Positions 17,552 through 29,000 of a stretch of 64,000 bases of DNA are shown here, piece by piece (position 1 is the stretch's first letter; each line of letters starts with the position of its first letter). A program made the position numbers and the translations under genes. Source of the stretch: Flavobacterium orientale (lineage in GTDB: Bacteria; Bacteroidota; Bacteroidia; Flavobacteriales; Flavobacteriaceae); NCBI RefSeq assembly GCF_014638005.1, contig NZ_BMFG01000001.1, forward strand, positions 512,421 to 576,420, in the 5' to 3' direction. The notes below the pieces were generated by a model that did no database searches, had not been told where the DNA came from, and saw only the letters and a list, made by a program, of their open reading frames with translations.

Positions 17552-20500
17552 ATGAAAAAAACTTACTTTTGTTTACTTTTCTTATTTGCGATAGTGCAAG
17601 TATTTTCTCAAACTACGTATTATTCTAAAAGTGCTGCAACAGATTTTAATGATGTAGCCACTTGGAGTGATACTAGTGATGGAACTGGAGCATCTCCAGC
17701 TTCAATTAGTAGTGCTGACAATTTTATTGTAGCCAATGGTTCTTTGCTTACTCTAACCAGTAATGCAAGTGTTAGAAACCTAACAATTAGTGCTGGGAGT
17801 TTAACAATTTCATCAAACCAATTAAATGTTGAAATTCCCTCTCAAAGAAATGCTTCTTTTGTAGTTAATACGGGTGGTTCATTTATTATTTCTAACGGTA
17901 ACCTTAATGTTAATGGGAATGTATACTTTGCTGATTCCTCGAGTTTTACTCAAAGTGGGGGAATTATTACAGTTGATGGAAATGATACAGGGAATGCTGC
18001 AACGAGTGTTCCTGCGTCGTTGGACATTTTTGCTATTGGAAGAAATTCAACAAACCCATTTATCGGAACAGTAAATGTAACTGGTGGAACTATAATTATT
18101 GTTGACCCACACGTGCATACTGCTGTTGGAGGAGGTGCTACAAATTCAGGAACTACACCAGGCGGAAATGCATTTTACTATTTTGGTTCTGCACAAGTAT
18201 CTTTTGGTGTTAACCATAATCTAAAATTTGGAGACGGAGTTTCAACAGACGCTGGTGGAAATGCGGCTTACGGTTTTAGTCATAATATTTTTCCTAGTGG
18301 AGGTAGATTGTTATGTGGAAATATAATTATTGATGCAGGAATAGGTACAAATAGATTTGTTAGACCCTTTTATACTGGGGGAGTTAGAGGCGATTTAAAT
18401 ATTATTTCAGGGGAATTTAGAATGCAAACCGCTTTTCATATTGCCGGTAATGTAATTAATAATGGATTATTGACCAATACAAGTACTTTAACATTAGGAA
18501 CATTTGTAAATGCCATTGCAGGAACATCTTCTTCGGTACAATCTATTTCTGGTTCTGGTCAATTCAGTAATTCACTAACTTCAGCAACTGCAAATACAAC
18601 CAGTTTGACCATAAATAATTCAAATCCTGCTGGCGTAAGTATTTCAGGTTATAGTTCAATTATACCACAGCCTAGTAATTCCTTTTCGGTTAGTGGTACT
18701 TTAACAATTACTAATGGAAGAGTTGCAATGGATTCAAATGCAACATTTGTAGTTGGAATTGCAACACCAACAGCAGGGACATTAAACATTACAAATGGTG
18801 GTTTTGTTAGTGGCACTACGTTAGCTAGATGGTGGACTAATGGTGGAACCGGAACCGCAACTACTGCTGGAACTGATCCATCAACACAAGCAGGTAGATA
18901 TCCATTTTTAAATGCAGCGAATGAATTTAGAAATGCATTCTTGTTAAGAACAACACCTAGTGCCGGAGGCTTAATTGCAGTTACATATAATGAAACAGCT
19001 GGAACAAGTAATGTGTCATTTCTTGATGACGCTTATAACGTCAATTTAAGAACCAATGATAATTGGAGTGTTTCTGCGTTATCAGGAACACCTGCTGCTG
19101 CTTCACATGTGCTGTCTTTAATAGCCCCAAATGCTTTTGGTTTTCCTATTGCTAGTCCATCTAATGCTAGAATTGTTCGTGCTTCTTCAATTGTTGGCAC
19201 ACATCAACAAGGCACAACTACTCCTGGGGCTCAAAGAATTATAAGTTCATTTAGTGATTTAACCTCAGAACCTTTTTATTTAGGAATTAATGATAGTGAA
19301 TTATTAACTGACTTGCCTGATTATGTTTCTTTACAATTCCCTTCTAATGGGACATTAGATTTTGGGGAAACTTTGACGGTTTATGGTCAAGTGTATGAAG
19401 CCGGGTTGACTGATGTGGCACCAAATATTGCTGGTCAAGCTCCTGGTATTCAAATGTGGGTAGGTTTAAGTCCTTTAGGTCAAAATACAAATCCAAATAC
19501 ATGGACGACATGGGTTCCCGCAACATGGAATTCAGGGCACGTAAGTAATAATGATGAATATCAAGCTCAAATTGGTTTTGCTCTTCCATCAGGCACCTAT
19601 TATTATGCAACTCGTTTCAGTTTGAATGGTGGTAATTTTGTTTATGGAGGGATTGATTCAAATGGACAAGGTAATTTTTGGAATGGAACAACTTATATGA
19701 GTGGTGTTTTAACAGTTAATCCATTAGTAAATGATGAATGCTCTGGAGCTGTTGCATTGACCGTTAATTCAGATTTTAGTTGTACATCTATGACTCAAGG
19801 AACAATTGCAGGAGCAACCGCATCACCGGTTGATGCAGCTGCTTGTGGGGGAACTGAAAACGATGATGTTTGGTTTTCTTTTGTTGCAACGAATACAACT
19901 CATAAAATAGATTTGTTAAATATAACAGGAAGTACCACTGATTTGTATCACTCAGTTTGGACCGGTGCAGATTGTAATTCATTAACATTAGTTCCAGGCA
20001 CTTGCTCTGATCCAAACACGAGTAATCCAACAGGATTAGTTCCAGGGCAAACTTATTATTTAAGAATTTATTCTTGGGCAAATGCTGTTCATAACAGTGT
20101 ATTTGATGTTTGTATAGGTACTCCACCTCCACCACCTGCTAATGATGAGTGTTTAAATACAGTGTCATTATCTGTTGGGCAAACCGTAACATCAAATTTA
20201 GTATCTTCCACCAACTTAGGAGCTACCCTCAGTCCAGATACTCCTGCACCTTCTTGCGGTAGTTTAAATTTTACAACTACTGGTAAAGATGTTTGGTATA
20301 GTGTAGTAATACCTGCTTCTGGTAACGTAATAATTGAAACTTCAGCAATCATTGGAGGTCTTACAGATAGTGTTATGCAGGTTTATTCAGGTACCTGTGG
20401 CTCTTTAAGTGCCATAACTTGTAATGACGACATTGGAGGTGGAAATAATCTCTCAAGAGTAACTTTAACAGGAAGAACACCTGGAGAGATTGTGATAGTT

Positions 20501-22459
20501 AGAGTGTTTGGTTACAATGGTACACAAGGAAATTATAATATTTCTGCTTATGACTGTCCTTCAAACACACCAGCTCCAACAGGAGATGCAACACAAGAAT
20601 TTTGTAATTCAGCAACAGTAGCAGATTTAGAAGCTACAGGAACAGCAATTAAATGGTATACTACTTCAGCTGGTGGTACTGCTTTATTAGCTACAGATGC
20701 TTTAGTTGATGGTCAAGTGTATCATGCTTCTCAAACTTTAACATGTGAGAGTTTTGCCAGATTAGCGGTAACAGTAACAATCACAAATACAGCAGCTCCA
20801 ACCGGAGATGCTACACAAGATTTTTGTGATGATACTTTGGCTGATTTAGTTGTTGTTGGAACCAATGTAATATGGTATGATCTAGCAACTGGTGGAAATG
20901 TATTGCCTGATACTACCGCATTGGTAGATGGTACAACTTATTATGCTTCTCAAACAGTTGATGGTTGTGAAAGTACTTCAAGATTAGCAGTTACAGTTAA
21001 TGAGGATTGTCCATTAGTTGGATGTTTAACAGGAACTTTATATCCATCTGCGACTTACACTCCAGCAACTTGTGACGGAGTAACATCAAACACTGTTGCA
21101 CCAGATTCTTGGGCTGGAGAATATTCAAATATTTCTGTTATTTTAGGAGAAACATATACTTTCTCAAGCTCAGTCTCAACAGACTTTGTAACAATTTCTG
21201 ATGCAACAGGAGTAACGGTATTGGCATCTGGAACTCAAGGTTTAACGTGGGTGTCAGATTTAACAGGAACGATAAGATTTTATCTACACACAGACAGTGC
21301 TTGTGGTACTCAAAATGTAAATCGAATAAAATCAATAATATGTGGTGTCGCTTCAACAGACGCACCTGATTATGTGAGCTTACAATGGCCACCGGTATTG
21401 AACATCGCTCAAGGAGGTTCAGGTACAGTTTACGGACAAGTTTATGAAGCCGGTCTAACAGATGTAGCACCAAATATTGTTGGTCAAGCACCTGGAATTA
21501 CTGCATGGGTAGGTATTAGTCCGGTTGGACAAAACACCAATCCAAATACTTGGACAACTTGGGTTCCTGCAACATGGAATTCTGGACATGTGAGTAATAA
21601 TGATGAATATGAAGCAACAATTGGAGCAACATTAGCACCAGGTACTTATTATTACGCTACACGTTTTAGATTAAATACAGGTCCATTTGTTTACGGAGGT
21701 ATTGATTCAAACAATCAAGGTAATTTCTGGGATGGAACAGTTTATGTTAGCGGTGTATTAACAGTAAATCCACCACCAGCACCAGCTAATGATTTGTGTT
21801 CAGGAGCCGCATCATTAACAGTAGGAGTAGACTTTGCAGCAAATGCAACAGCTGGAACAATTTTGGGTGCAACTACAACATCAGGATTAACACCTAGTTG
21901 TCAGTCAAATTCTACTTTTGAGGTTTGGTATTCAGTTGTTGTGCCATCATCTGGTAATTTAACCATTGAAACAAGAAGTGCAACAGCAAATGGAATGACC
22001 GACTCTGTTGTAACAGTTTACACAGGAGCTTGTGGTACATTAACACAAATTGGTTGTGATGATGATGGTGGAAATGGATTCATGTCATTGTTGAATCTCA
22101 CAGGATTAACGCCGGGAGATGTATTGTATATTGCAGTATGGAAATTTGGAGCAGCAGCTCCAACACCAACTGACAGTAACTTCTTAGTTGCTGCTTATGA
22201 TGCAAATTTAAGTGTAGGTGGTTTTGATACTTCTAGTTTCAAATATTATCCTAATCCTGTTTCTGATGTATTGAATTTAAGTTATTCTCAAACAATTAAT
22301 GAAGTAACAGTGTTCAATTTTTTAGGACAACAAATTATCACAAAACAAAATAATGATTTGCAAGCTCAGGTTTTAATGAGTGATCTTCCAAATGGAACCT
22401 ATTTAGTTAAGGTTACTACCGAAAATGGAGAACATATTGTTAAAGTGGTAAAAAATTAA
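17552..22459 (+). CDS. T9SS-exported multidomain surface protein 1
   Basis: A 1635-aa exported protein with signal MKKTYFCLLFLFAIVQVFSQ. Residues about 20-450 are short beta repeats rich in N, S and T, resembling a beta-helix. Two copies of a roughly 137-aa beta domain (about 589-724 and 1271-1407; core NTWTTWVPATWNSGHVS) bracket three domains of the type NDECSGA...VWFSFVA (about 729-1010 and one at 1408-1545) and two short Ig-like units starting PTGDATQEFC. The C-terminus (YYPNPVSDVLNL, FNFLGQQI, LPNGTYLVKV, KVVKN) is a T9SS type A sorting domain, so it should be secreted and attached to the surface. Probably an adhesin or matrix protein; ligand unknown. It is first of four such genes. Confidence 0.88.
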   Translation: MKKTYFCLLFLFAIVQVFSQTTYYSKSAATDFNDVATWSDTSDGTGASPASISSADNFIVANGSLLTLTSNASVRNLTISAGSLTISSNQLNVEIPSQRNASFVVNTGGSFIISNGNLNVNGNVYFADSSSFTQSGGIITVDGNDTGNAATSVPASLDIFAIGRNSTNPFIGTVNVTGGTIIIVDPHVHTAVGGGATNSGTTPGGNAFYYFGSAQVSFGVNHNLKFGDGVSTDAGGNAAYGFSHNIFPSGGRLLCGNIIIDAGIGTNRFVRPFYTGGVRGDLNIISGEFRMQTAFHIAGNVINNGLLTNTSTLTLGTFVNAIAGTSSSVQSISGSGQFSNSLTSATANTTSLTINNSNPAGVSISGYSSIIPQPSNSFSVSGTLTITNGRVAMDSNATFVVGIATPTAGTLNITNGGFVSGTTLARWWTNGGTGTATTAGTDPSTQAGRYPFLNAANEFRNAFLLRTTPSAGGLIAVTYNETAGTSNVSFLDDAYNVNLRTNDNWSVSALSGTPAAASHVLSLIAPNAFGFPIASPSNARIVRASSIVGTHQQGTTTPGAQRIISSFSDLTSEPFYLGINDSELLTDLPDYVSLQFPSNGTLDFGETLTVYGQVYEAGLTDVAPNIAGQAPGIQMWVGLSPLGQNTNPNTWTTWVPATWNSGHVSNNDEYQAQIGFALPSGTYYYATRFSLNGGNFVYGGIDSNGQGNFWNGTTYMSGVLTVNPLVNDECSGAVALTVNSDFSCTSMTQGTIAGATASPVDAAACGGTENDDVWFSFVATNTTHKIDLLNITGSTTDLYHSVWTGADCNSLTLVPGTCSDPNTSNPTGLVPGQTYYLRIYSWANAVHNSVFDVCIGTPPPPPANDECLNTVSLSVGQTVTSNLVSSTNLGATLSPDTPAPSCGSLNFTTTGKDVWYSVVIPASGNVIIETSAIIGGLTDSVMQVYSGTCGSLSAITCNDDIGGGNNLSRVTLTGRTPGEIVIVRVFGYNGTQGNYNISAYDCPSNTPAPTGDATQEFCNSATVADLEATGTAIKWYTTSAGGTALLATDALVDGQVYHASQTLTCESFARLAVTVTITNTAAPTGDATQDFCDDTLADLVVVGTNVIWYDLATGGNVLPDTTALVDGTTYYASQTVDGCESTSRLAVTVNEDCPLVGCLTGTLYPSATYTPATCDGVTSNTVAPDSWAGEYSNISVILGETYTFSSSVSTDFVTISDATGVTVLASGTQGLTWVSDLTGTIRFYLHTDSACGTQNVNRIKSIICGVASTDAPDYVSLQWPPVLNIAQGGSGTVYGQVYEAGLTDVAPNIVGQAPGITAWVGISPVGQNTNPNTWTTWVPATWNSGHVSNNDEYEATIGATLAPGTYYYATRFRLNTGPFVYGGIDSNNQGNFWDGTVYVSGVLTVNPPPAPANDLCSGAASLTVGVDFAANATAGTILGATTTSGLTPSCQSNSTFEVWYSVVVPSSGNLTIETRSATANGMTDSVVTVYTGACGTLTQIGCDDDGGNGFMSLLNLTGLTPGDVLYIAVWKFGAAAPTPTDSNFLVAAYDANLSVGGFDTSSFKYYPNPVSDVLNLSYSQTINEVTVFNFLGQQIITKQNNDLQAQVLMSDLPNGTYLVKVTTENGEHIVKVVKN

Positions 22460-22483
22460 TACATAATAAATACAGTTTTTAGT

Positions 22484-22512
22484 AACCGCTTGAGAAATCA
22501 AGCGGTTTTTTT
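22484..22512 (+). terminator. Terminator after T9SS protein 1
   Basis: AACCGCTTGA and TCAAGCGGTT form a 10-bp stem closed by a GAAA tetraloop, followed by a T run. Confidence 0.92.
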
Positions 22513-22601
22513 TAACAAAAATTGTTTGAAATGTTGAATTATTTCAATTGTCGGGTTGTTTATTTTCTTACATTAGCATTCTAACACAAACTAAATATTT
22601 T

Positions 22602-25600
22602 ATGAAAAAAATTACATTTTTTAAGGTAAAAAAGTGGTATTTGCTCTTTTTACTTGCAAGTATTTCTTATTTTTCTAATGGGCAATGTGTAAATACTATT
22701 CCCTATTTAACGGAAACTTCAAATAATTCTGGGAATGTTCAGAATATTTCAAGTTGTACTTATTCTACAGAATATAATACAATTAATGGATTAGTTATTG
22801 GCGAGAATTATATTTTTACAGCAACTTCAGATGGTGTTGATAAATATGTTTCGATAACAGATACAGATAATGTTACAATTGCACATGGTTCTTCACCATT
22901 AGTTGTTAATAGTATAACAGTAACAGCAGTGCGTTTGCATGTAACCAATAGTGCAGCTTGTGATGGTGGAAGTATTTGTCATGTCACTACAATTCAATTG
23001 TTAGCCGATTGTCCGGCACCTGTGTCTTTAGATGTGATTGGTTTGTCAACAACAGGAGCGACTTTGTTTTGGACACCTATCGGAACAGAAACAGCATGGG
23101 ACTTACAATATGGTTTGACTGGATTTGATTTAGGAACTGGAACATTTCAAAATAATCTAGCTTCAGCTAATTTTGATGCTATAAACTTATTGCCAGGAAC
23201 AACCTATCAGTTTTATGTTCGTGCAAAATGCTCAACTGAAGATAGTCTTTGGGCGGGTCCCTTTAGTTTTACAACGGTTTGTCTAGCTGTAACTGAGTTT
23301 GCAGAAAATTTTGATAGTAACCAAGGAGGCTTTAACAGTCAGTTACCTAACTGTTGGGAAAAAGGTGGAAATGGTACTATTTATTTAGAGAGTTTTGGAG
23401 TTAGTACCCCGTTTTCTGCTCCAAATGCCATATATATGTATTCTAGTGATTTTGATGGTCAATCATTTATTTCTTATGCGTTAATGCCATTAACCTCAAA
23501 CTTACAAGCAAATACACATAGACTAAGATTTAAAGCTTACAGTACTACAGGAACAGATAGATTTTTGGAAGTAGGATATTTAACTAATGCATCAGATGTA
23601 GGTTCATTTGTTTCAATGGAAGAGATTTCGTTACCTGGAACTTCTCAAGCAAGTGCACAACAGTTTATTGTAATCCCTAACAATTTACCAGTTGGAGCTG
23701 TTAGATTAGCAATAATGAATTCTGGTTATCCTGGTAATTCAACAACAATTTTTATTGATGATGTATTCTGGGAAGCTATTCCAACATGTATAGAACCATC
23801 TGATGTTTCTGCTTCCAATGTTTTAGCAACAACTGCAACAATTAATTGGGATGCTGCATCAGTACCGCCAGCTAATGGATATGAGTACTATATTTCGGAT
23901 AGTTCAACAGCACCAACAGGTGCAACAACTCCATCAGGATCGGTTGGTGCTGGAATAACTTCAGCTAATGTTATAAATCTAACTCCTGTTACTCAATACT
24001 TTGTTTGGGTAAGATCAGTTTGTGCCGTTGGAGATTACAGCTATTGGACATCAATAGCAACATTCACAACGCCATGTGCAGCATTTACACCGTACTATGG
24101 ACAAGATTTTTCAACTTTTGATTTTAATCCTGATTCTTTACCTTGTTGGGAAAGATATGGTCAAGGTGATTTAACAACAGGTCCAACAGGTGATACGAAT
24201 TCAGGTTCTTGGTTTTCTGACGGTTGGTTAAACAATGGGTTTTCAGGTGCTGCAAAAATAAATATTTTTTCTGATTTTATCAGGGGTTGGTTAGTGACAC
24301 CGGTTTTTGATTTAACGATAGGTGGTTATCAGGTAAAATATGATGTAGGAGCAACGCAATGGGGACAAACAGGTCCAATTAGTGCAGGTGGTGTTCTAGG
24401 GTCAGATGACTTTGTTTACTTTGTCATGTCAACAGATGGAGGGACAACATGGACAACCTTAGAAACTTATAGTGCTACAAATACACCTTCAAATTTAGGG
24501 ACCACAAAAGTGTATAATATTCCTGCTACAACTTCAGCTACAGTAAAATTTGCTTTTTACGGAACTAGCGGAGATGTAGCTGATGATGCAGATGTTGACT
24601 TTTTTGTAGATAATTTTATTGTTCAAGCTATTCCTCTAACTGCTCCGGATTGTGCAACAAATGTTGAAGCTGATATTGATTCAAGTTGTGGTAATTTTGA
24701 AACAGAGTTATCATGGGATGTTGTTTCAGGTAGTGATGGTTATAAATTAACTATTGGAACCACTTCAGGAGGTAACGAAATAGTAGATAACTTAATTTTA
24801 AACGCAACATCCTATAGTTTTGTCGGAAATTTTAATACTACTTATTATTTTAAAGTGGTTCCTTTTAATGCTATTGGTGATGCAGTAGGTTGTGCAGAAG
24901 TTTCTTTTACAACTGCGGTTAATGGTTGCTATTGTGTTCCGGAATACGAAACAGGAGTTGCTTTTAATGATTTAATGTCAAATTTTGTAATAAACGGAAC
25001 TTCATTATCTCATAATTCCGGGACTAGTACGACAGCTCCTAGCTATAATTATTATACTGGACAACCTAATTTCACTGCGACTTTAGTGGAAGGAACAACC
25101 TACACAATTACTCCAACAGTTGGATTTAATAATCAAGCATTTTCTATTTGGATAGATTTTAATGATAATCTAACTTTTGAAGAATCAGAACGAGTAGGTT
25201 TTACTGCTTCTGACTCAAATATTAATACTACTGGCGGTGGTACATTTACAATAACAATTCCTTGTAACGCTGCTATTGGATTGCATAGAATGCGTGTAAG
25301 GATGGTTTATGCTGCTGATGGAAACACTATTGATCCTTGTAGTATCTATTTTTATGGTGAAGTAGAAGATTATGATATTACTATTGCTGAATTATCAGCT
25401 CCTACTGGCGATGCTGTTCAAACTATAAATGTTTCGTTGCCAGCAGAAGCAACCATAGAAGATTTAATTGTAATTGGAACAGGAATTAAATGGTTTGCTT
25501 CAGAAGCAGATGCTATAGCGAATATAAACCAATTACCTGTAGGGACTGCTTTGGTTGATGGAACAACTTATTATGCCGTAAGCTCTGCAGGCTCATGTAA

Positions 25601-25886
25601 TAGTGATGCATTTGCTGTTACTGCTTTTGTAACGTTGAGTGTAGGTGGATTTGATTCATCCAACTTCAGTTACTATCCAAATCCTGTTAAAGATATCTTC
25701 TCTTTTTCATACAATAATGTAATATCTGATGTAAAAGTGTTTAATCTTTTAGGACAACAAGTGATTGACGCTATGATTAATGCAACTCAAGGTCAGATTG
25801 ATGTGTCAGGATTGTCAAATGGAGCTTATTTGGTTAGATTTACTTGTGATAATCAAGTTAAAACAATAAAGATTATTAAAAATTAA
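22602..25886 (+). CDS. T9SS-exported FN3/adhesin/GEVED protein 2
   Basis: A 1094-aa exported protein; I start at ATG 22602 (MKKITFFKVKKWYLLFLLASISYFSNGQ), because the longer frame opens without ATG and hides the signal peptide. Order: N-terminal beta domain to about residue 135; FN3 module (CPAPVSLDVIGLS...YVRAKCS); MAM-like module (FAENFDSNQGG...FIDDVFWE); FN3; cleaved-adhesin-like module (TPYYGQDFS...WLVTPVFDL...FFVDNFIVQ); FN3-like; GEVED-like domain with WIDFNDNLTFEESERVGF and GEVEDYDI; a short Ig-like unit; type A sorting domain (YYPNPVKDIFSF...KIIKN). Predicted to be on the cell surface. GEVED and adhesin modules occur in flavobacterial proteases and adhesins, but no catalytic domain is present. 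Confidence 0.88.
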   Translation: MKKITFFKVKKWYLLFLLASISYFSNGQCVNTIPYLTETSNNSGNVQNISSCTYSTEYNTINGLVIGENYIFTATSDGVDKYVSITDTDNVTIAHGSSPLVVNSITVTAVRLHVTNSAACDGGSICHVTTIQLLADCPAPVSLDVIGLSTTGATLFWTPIGTETAWDLQYGLTGFDLGTGTFQNNLASANFDAINLLPGTTYQFYVRAKCSTEDSLWAGPFSFTTVCLAVTEFAENFDSNQGGFNSQLPNCWEKGGNGTIYLESFGVSTPFSAPNAIYMYSSDFDGQSFISYALMPLTSNLQANTHRLRFKAYSTTGTDRFLEVGYLTNASDVGSFVSMEEISLPGTSQASAQQFIVIPNNLPVGAVRLAIMNSGYPGNSTTIFIDDVFWEAIPTCIEPSDVSASNVLATTATINWDAASVPPANGYEYYISDSSTAPTGATTPSGSVGAGITSANVINLTPVTQYFVWVRSVCAVGDYSYWTSIATFTTPCAAFTPYYGQDFSTFDFNPDSLPCWERYGQGDLTTGPTGDTNSGSWFSDGWLNNGFSGAAKINIFSDFIRGWLVTPVFDLTIGGYQVKYDVGATQWGQTGPISAGGVLGSDDFVYFVMSTDGGTTWTTLETYSATNTPSNLGTTKVYNIPATTSATVKFAFYGTSGDVADDADVDFFVDNFIVQAIPLTAPDCATNVEADIDSSCGNFETELSWDVVSGSDGYKLTIGTTSGGNEIVDNLILNATSYSFVGNFNTTYYFKVVPFNAIGDAVGCAEVSFTTAVNGCYCVPEYETGVAFNDLMSNFVINGTSLSHNSGTSTTAPSYNYYTGQPNFTATLVEGTTYTITPTVGFNNQAFSIWIDFNDNLTFEESERVGFTASDSNINTTGGGTFTITIPCNAAIGLHRMRVRMVYAADGNTIDPCSIYFYGEVEDYDITIAELSAPTGDAVQTINVSLPAEATIEDLIVIGTGIKWFASEADAIANINQLPVGTALVDGTTYYAVSSAGSCNSDAFAVTAFVTLSVGGFDSSNFSYYPNPVKDIFSFSYNNVISDVKVFNLLGQQVIDAMINATQGQIDVSGLSNGAYLVRFTCDNQVKTIKIIKN

Positions 25887-25910
25887 ATAGGTTTAGCTGA
25901 TAAATTTATT

Positions 25911-25940
25911 AAAACCACCTGATTTTTCAGGTGGTTTTTT
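25911..25940 (+). terminator. Terminator after T9SS protein 2
   Basis: AAAACCACCTGA and TCAGGTGGTTTT form a perfect 12-bp stem around TTTT, then T residues. Confidence 0.92.
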
Positions 25941-26044
25941 GTTATTTACTAATTTTAAAATTTTAATATATTCAATGTTAATTATCTGTTAATTAATCAT
26001 AAGAATTAGTATATTTACTGCTTAATTTCCAAAATTATAACTTT

Positions 26045-29000
26045 ATGAAAAAAATTACACTTCTATTGTTTTTGTTTACAATAGTATTTAGTTCAAAAGC
26101 CCAACTTGGGGTTTATGAATTTACGCAGTCTACAAGCACCTATACTGAAATTACAGGGGGTACCTTGCTTGGTACAGAGACTACTGATGATCAAAGGTTT
26201 CTTAATCCTGATGTTTTAGCTGGGGGTTTTGATTTAACGGGACCTGGTTTTCCTATTGGATTTGACTTTACATTTAACGGAGAGGTTTATGACCGATTTG
26301 CAGTAAATGCAAATGGTTGGATTTCGCTAGGTAAATCAGCTCTAACACCTTCTGTTAACAACGGTAGCTCAAGTGCTTACACACCAATTAACTCTGTAGC
26401 AGTTATTACACCGGAAGATTTAACAGCTAGGATAGCTGGCTTAGGGAAAGATATTCAAGCACAAGTGGGTGCAACTTTGCGTATTGAAACCATCGGAACT
26501 GCTCCTAATAGAGAATTAGTGGTTCAATGGAAAAATTACAAAAAATTTGGGACAAATGGTGAAGGCGATAATTTTAATTTTCAAATTCGTTTGATAGAAA
26601 CTTCTAATGAAGTAAAAATTATTTACGGCTCATTTGTGAGTAACGCGAATCTCGCTCAAACTTTTCAAGTAGGATTACGTGGAGCTCCATCAAACTTAGC
26701 CACTAATTTTAATTCTCGATCTTCATCAACAGACTGGTCTGCCACAAATCAAAGTGTTGATGCCGCAGGTTCAATTTTGATGAATAATCTAATTTTTCCC
26801 TCTAATGGATTAACCTATACATTTTCAATTCCTGACTGTCCTCCGCCAAGTGGTCTTGTGACTACTAATTTAACTACAAATTCTGCTACAATTAATTGGA
26901 ATCCATTAACACCCACACCAACTACGTATGAATATTTTGTTTCAACATCAAATGCAAGTCCGGTTGGTTCAGGAACAACTACAACGGATACCAATGCTGC
27001 AATCATTAGTTTATCTCAAAATACAACCTATTATGTGTTTTTAAGATCTAATTGTGCTTCAGAAACGAGTCAGTGGTACTTAGCAGGGACTTTTAAAACA
27101 TTATGTGATGGGGTTGCTGATTACATTCAGACATTTGAAGGAATTCCGACTGGAGTTGGAACATTACCAGATTGTTGGTCAAGAGCAGGGACTTCGGCAA
27201 ACGTTTACAATACAACTGCAAGTGTGGCTCCTATGTCGCCTCCTAATCGTTTGTATATGAATATATCTGCAACAACAACTGCTTATGCTATAGTTGCACC
27301 TTTCTCAAACTTACAGGCTGATACACACAGATTTAAATTTAAAGCTTATGCTACAGCAGCAGGTAAAATTCTTCAAGTAGGTTATTTTACCAATCCTGCT
27401 GATGTGTCTACATTTGTTTCTTTAGAAGATTATCAAATGCCAAGCACGACCGCAGCTACTGCAACAGAATTTACTTTAGTTCCCACCAACGTGCCGGTCG
27501 GAGTTTCACAATTGGTATTTACAATTTTCCCCGGAACTGCAACAACTATTTATATTGACGATATCAAATGGGAGGTTAATTCAACATGTGTTGAACCAAC
27601 AGCATTAAGTGCTGTTTCAATATCAAATACAAGTGCTAATCTAACTTGGACTCCTGGGGGTTCTGAAACAAGTTGGGATATTCAATGGGGATTACAAAAT
27701 TTTACATTAGGTTCAGGAACAATTGTTTCAGGTGTTTCAAATCCTCATACTCTAATTAATCTAACTGAGAATACGTCTTATAAATATTATGTAAGAGCAG
27801 TTTGTGATGGAAATGTTTTAAGCCCATGGGCAGGTCCATTCATTTTTAAAACACAATGTGATGATAAAACAGAATGGGAAGAAAATTTTGATAGCTATCC
27901 ATCAGGAACTAATAGTTTACCAGACTGTTGGGCTAGAGGAGGTTCTTCAATTTTGACGTATGTTACTACAGGAAGTGTGCTTCCTGGATCTCCTGCAAAT
28001 AGACTGTTTATGTCTGCAAATGGATCAGGTGCAACACCTACAGAAACATATGCTATGTTGCCTTTAGTTTCAAATTTACAAGCGAACACACATAGACTTA
28101 GATTTAAAGCATACAGTACATCTGGGACTGACCGTTTTGTTGAATTAGGTTATTTAACTGATCCTAGTGATGTAAATACGTTCTTCTTTTTAGAAGAGAT
28201 TTCCTTACCTGGAAATACTGCAGCAAGTGCTCAGCAATTCATATACACTCCAACAGGAATTCCTGCCGGCGTAAAACGGTTAGCTCTTAAAAATCCGGGA
28301 CACCCAAGCGGAACAACTGTAGCTTATATTGATGATGTTTTTTGGGAAGTAATTCCAACCTGTATCGAGCCATCTGCGGTTGTTGTAGGAAGTGTTTTAG
28401 CTGAATCTGCTTCAATTTCTTGGACAGCTCCTTCAACTGCACCCGCTGAAGGTTATGAATATTATTTATCAACAAGTAATGTACAGCCTGCAAATGATGC
28501 CTTTGCAACAGGTTCAGTTGGAGCAGGAGTTACTACCGCAAACTTAACTGGATTAAATCCAACGACAGTTTATTATGTTTGGGTTAGATCAGTTTGTAGT
28601 ACTTCTGATAAAAGTAACTGGACTGTGATTGCTTCATTTACAACGCCATGTGCATCATTTACCCCATATTACATACAAAACTTTACAACCTATACAAATA
28701 ATGCAGCCTTAGAAGCTCTTTGTTGGGCTAGATTTGGTACCGGTGATCAAACAACAGGGCCAACAGGAGGGACCAATTCAGGAAGTTGGACTTCAGATAG
28801 CTGGTTAAATGGGCCAGGATCTACTGGAGCTGCTCGTATTAATATCTACACAACAACAATTAGAGGTTGGTTAGTGACACCAATATTTGATTTAACTACA
28901 GGTGGCTATCAAGTGAAATATAAAGTGGGAGCAACTCAATTTGCAAGTACTGGTCCTATTTCGTCTGGCCCTACTTCAACTATGGGTTCTGATGATTTTG

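Noticed and set aside
21138..21491. Antisense frame of 117 codons in T9SS protein 1
   Set aside because: It lies wholly inside a clear coding gene, is rich in Leu and His as expected for reversed repetitive codons, and shows no motif.
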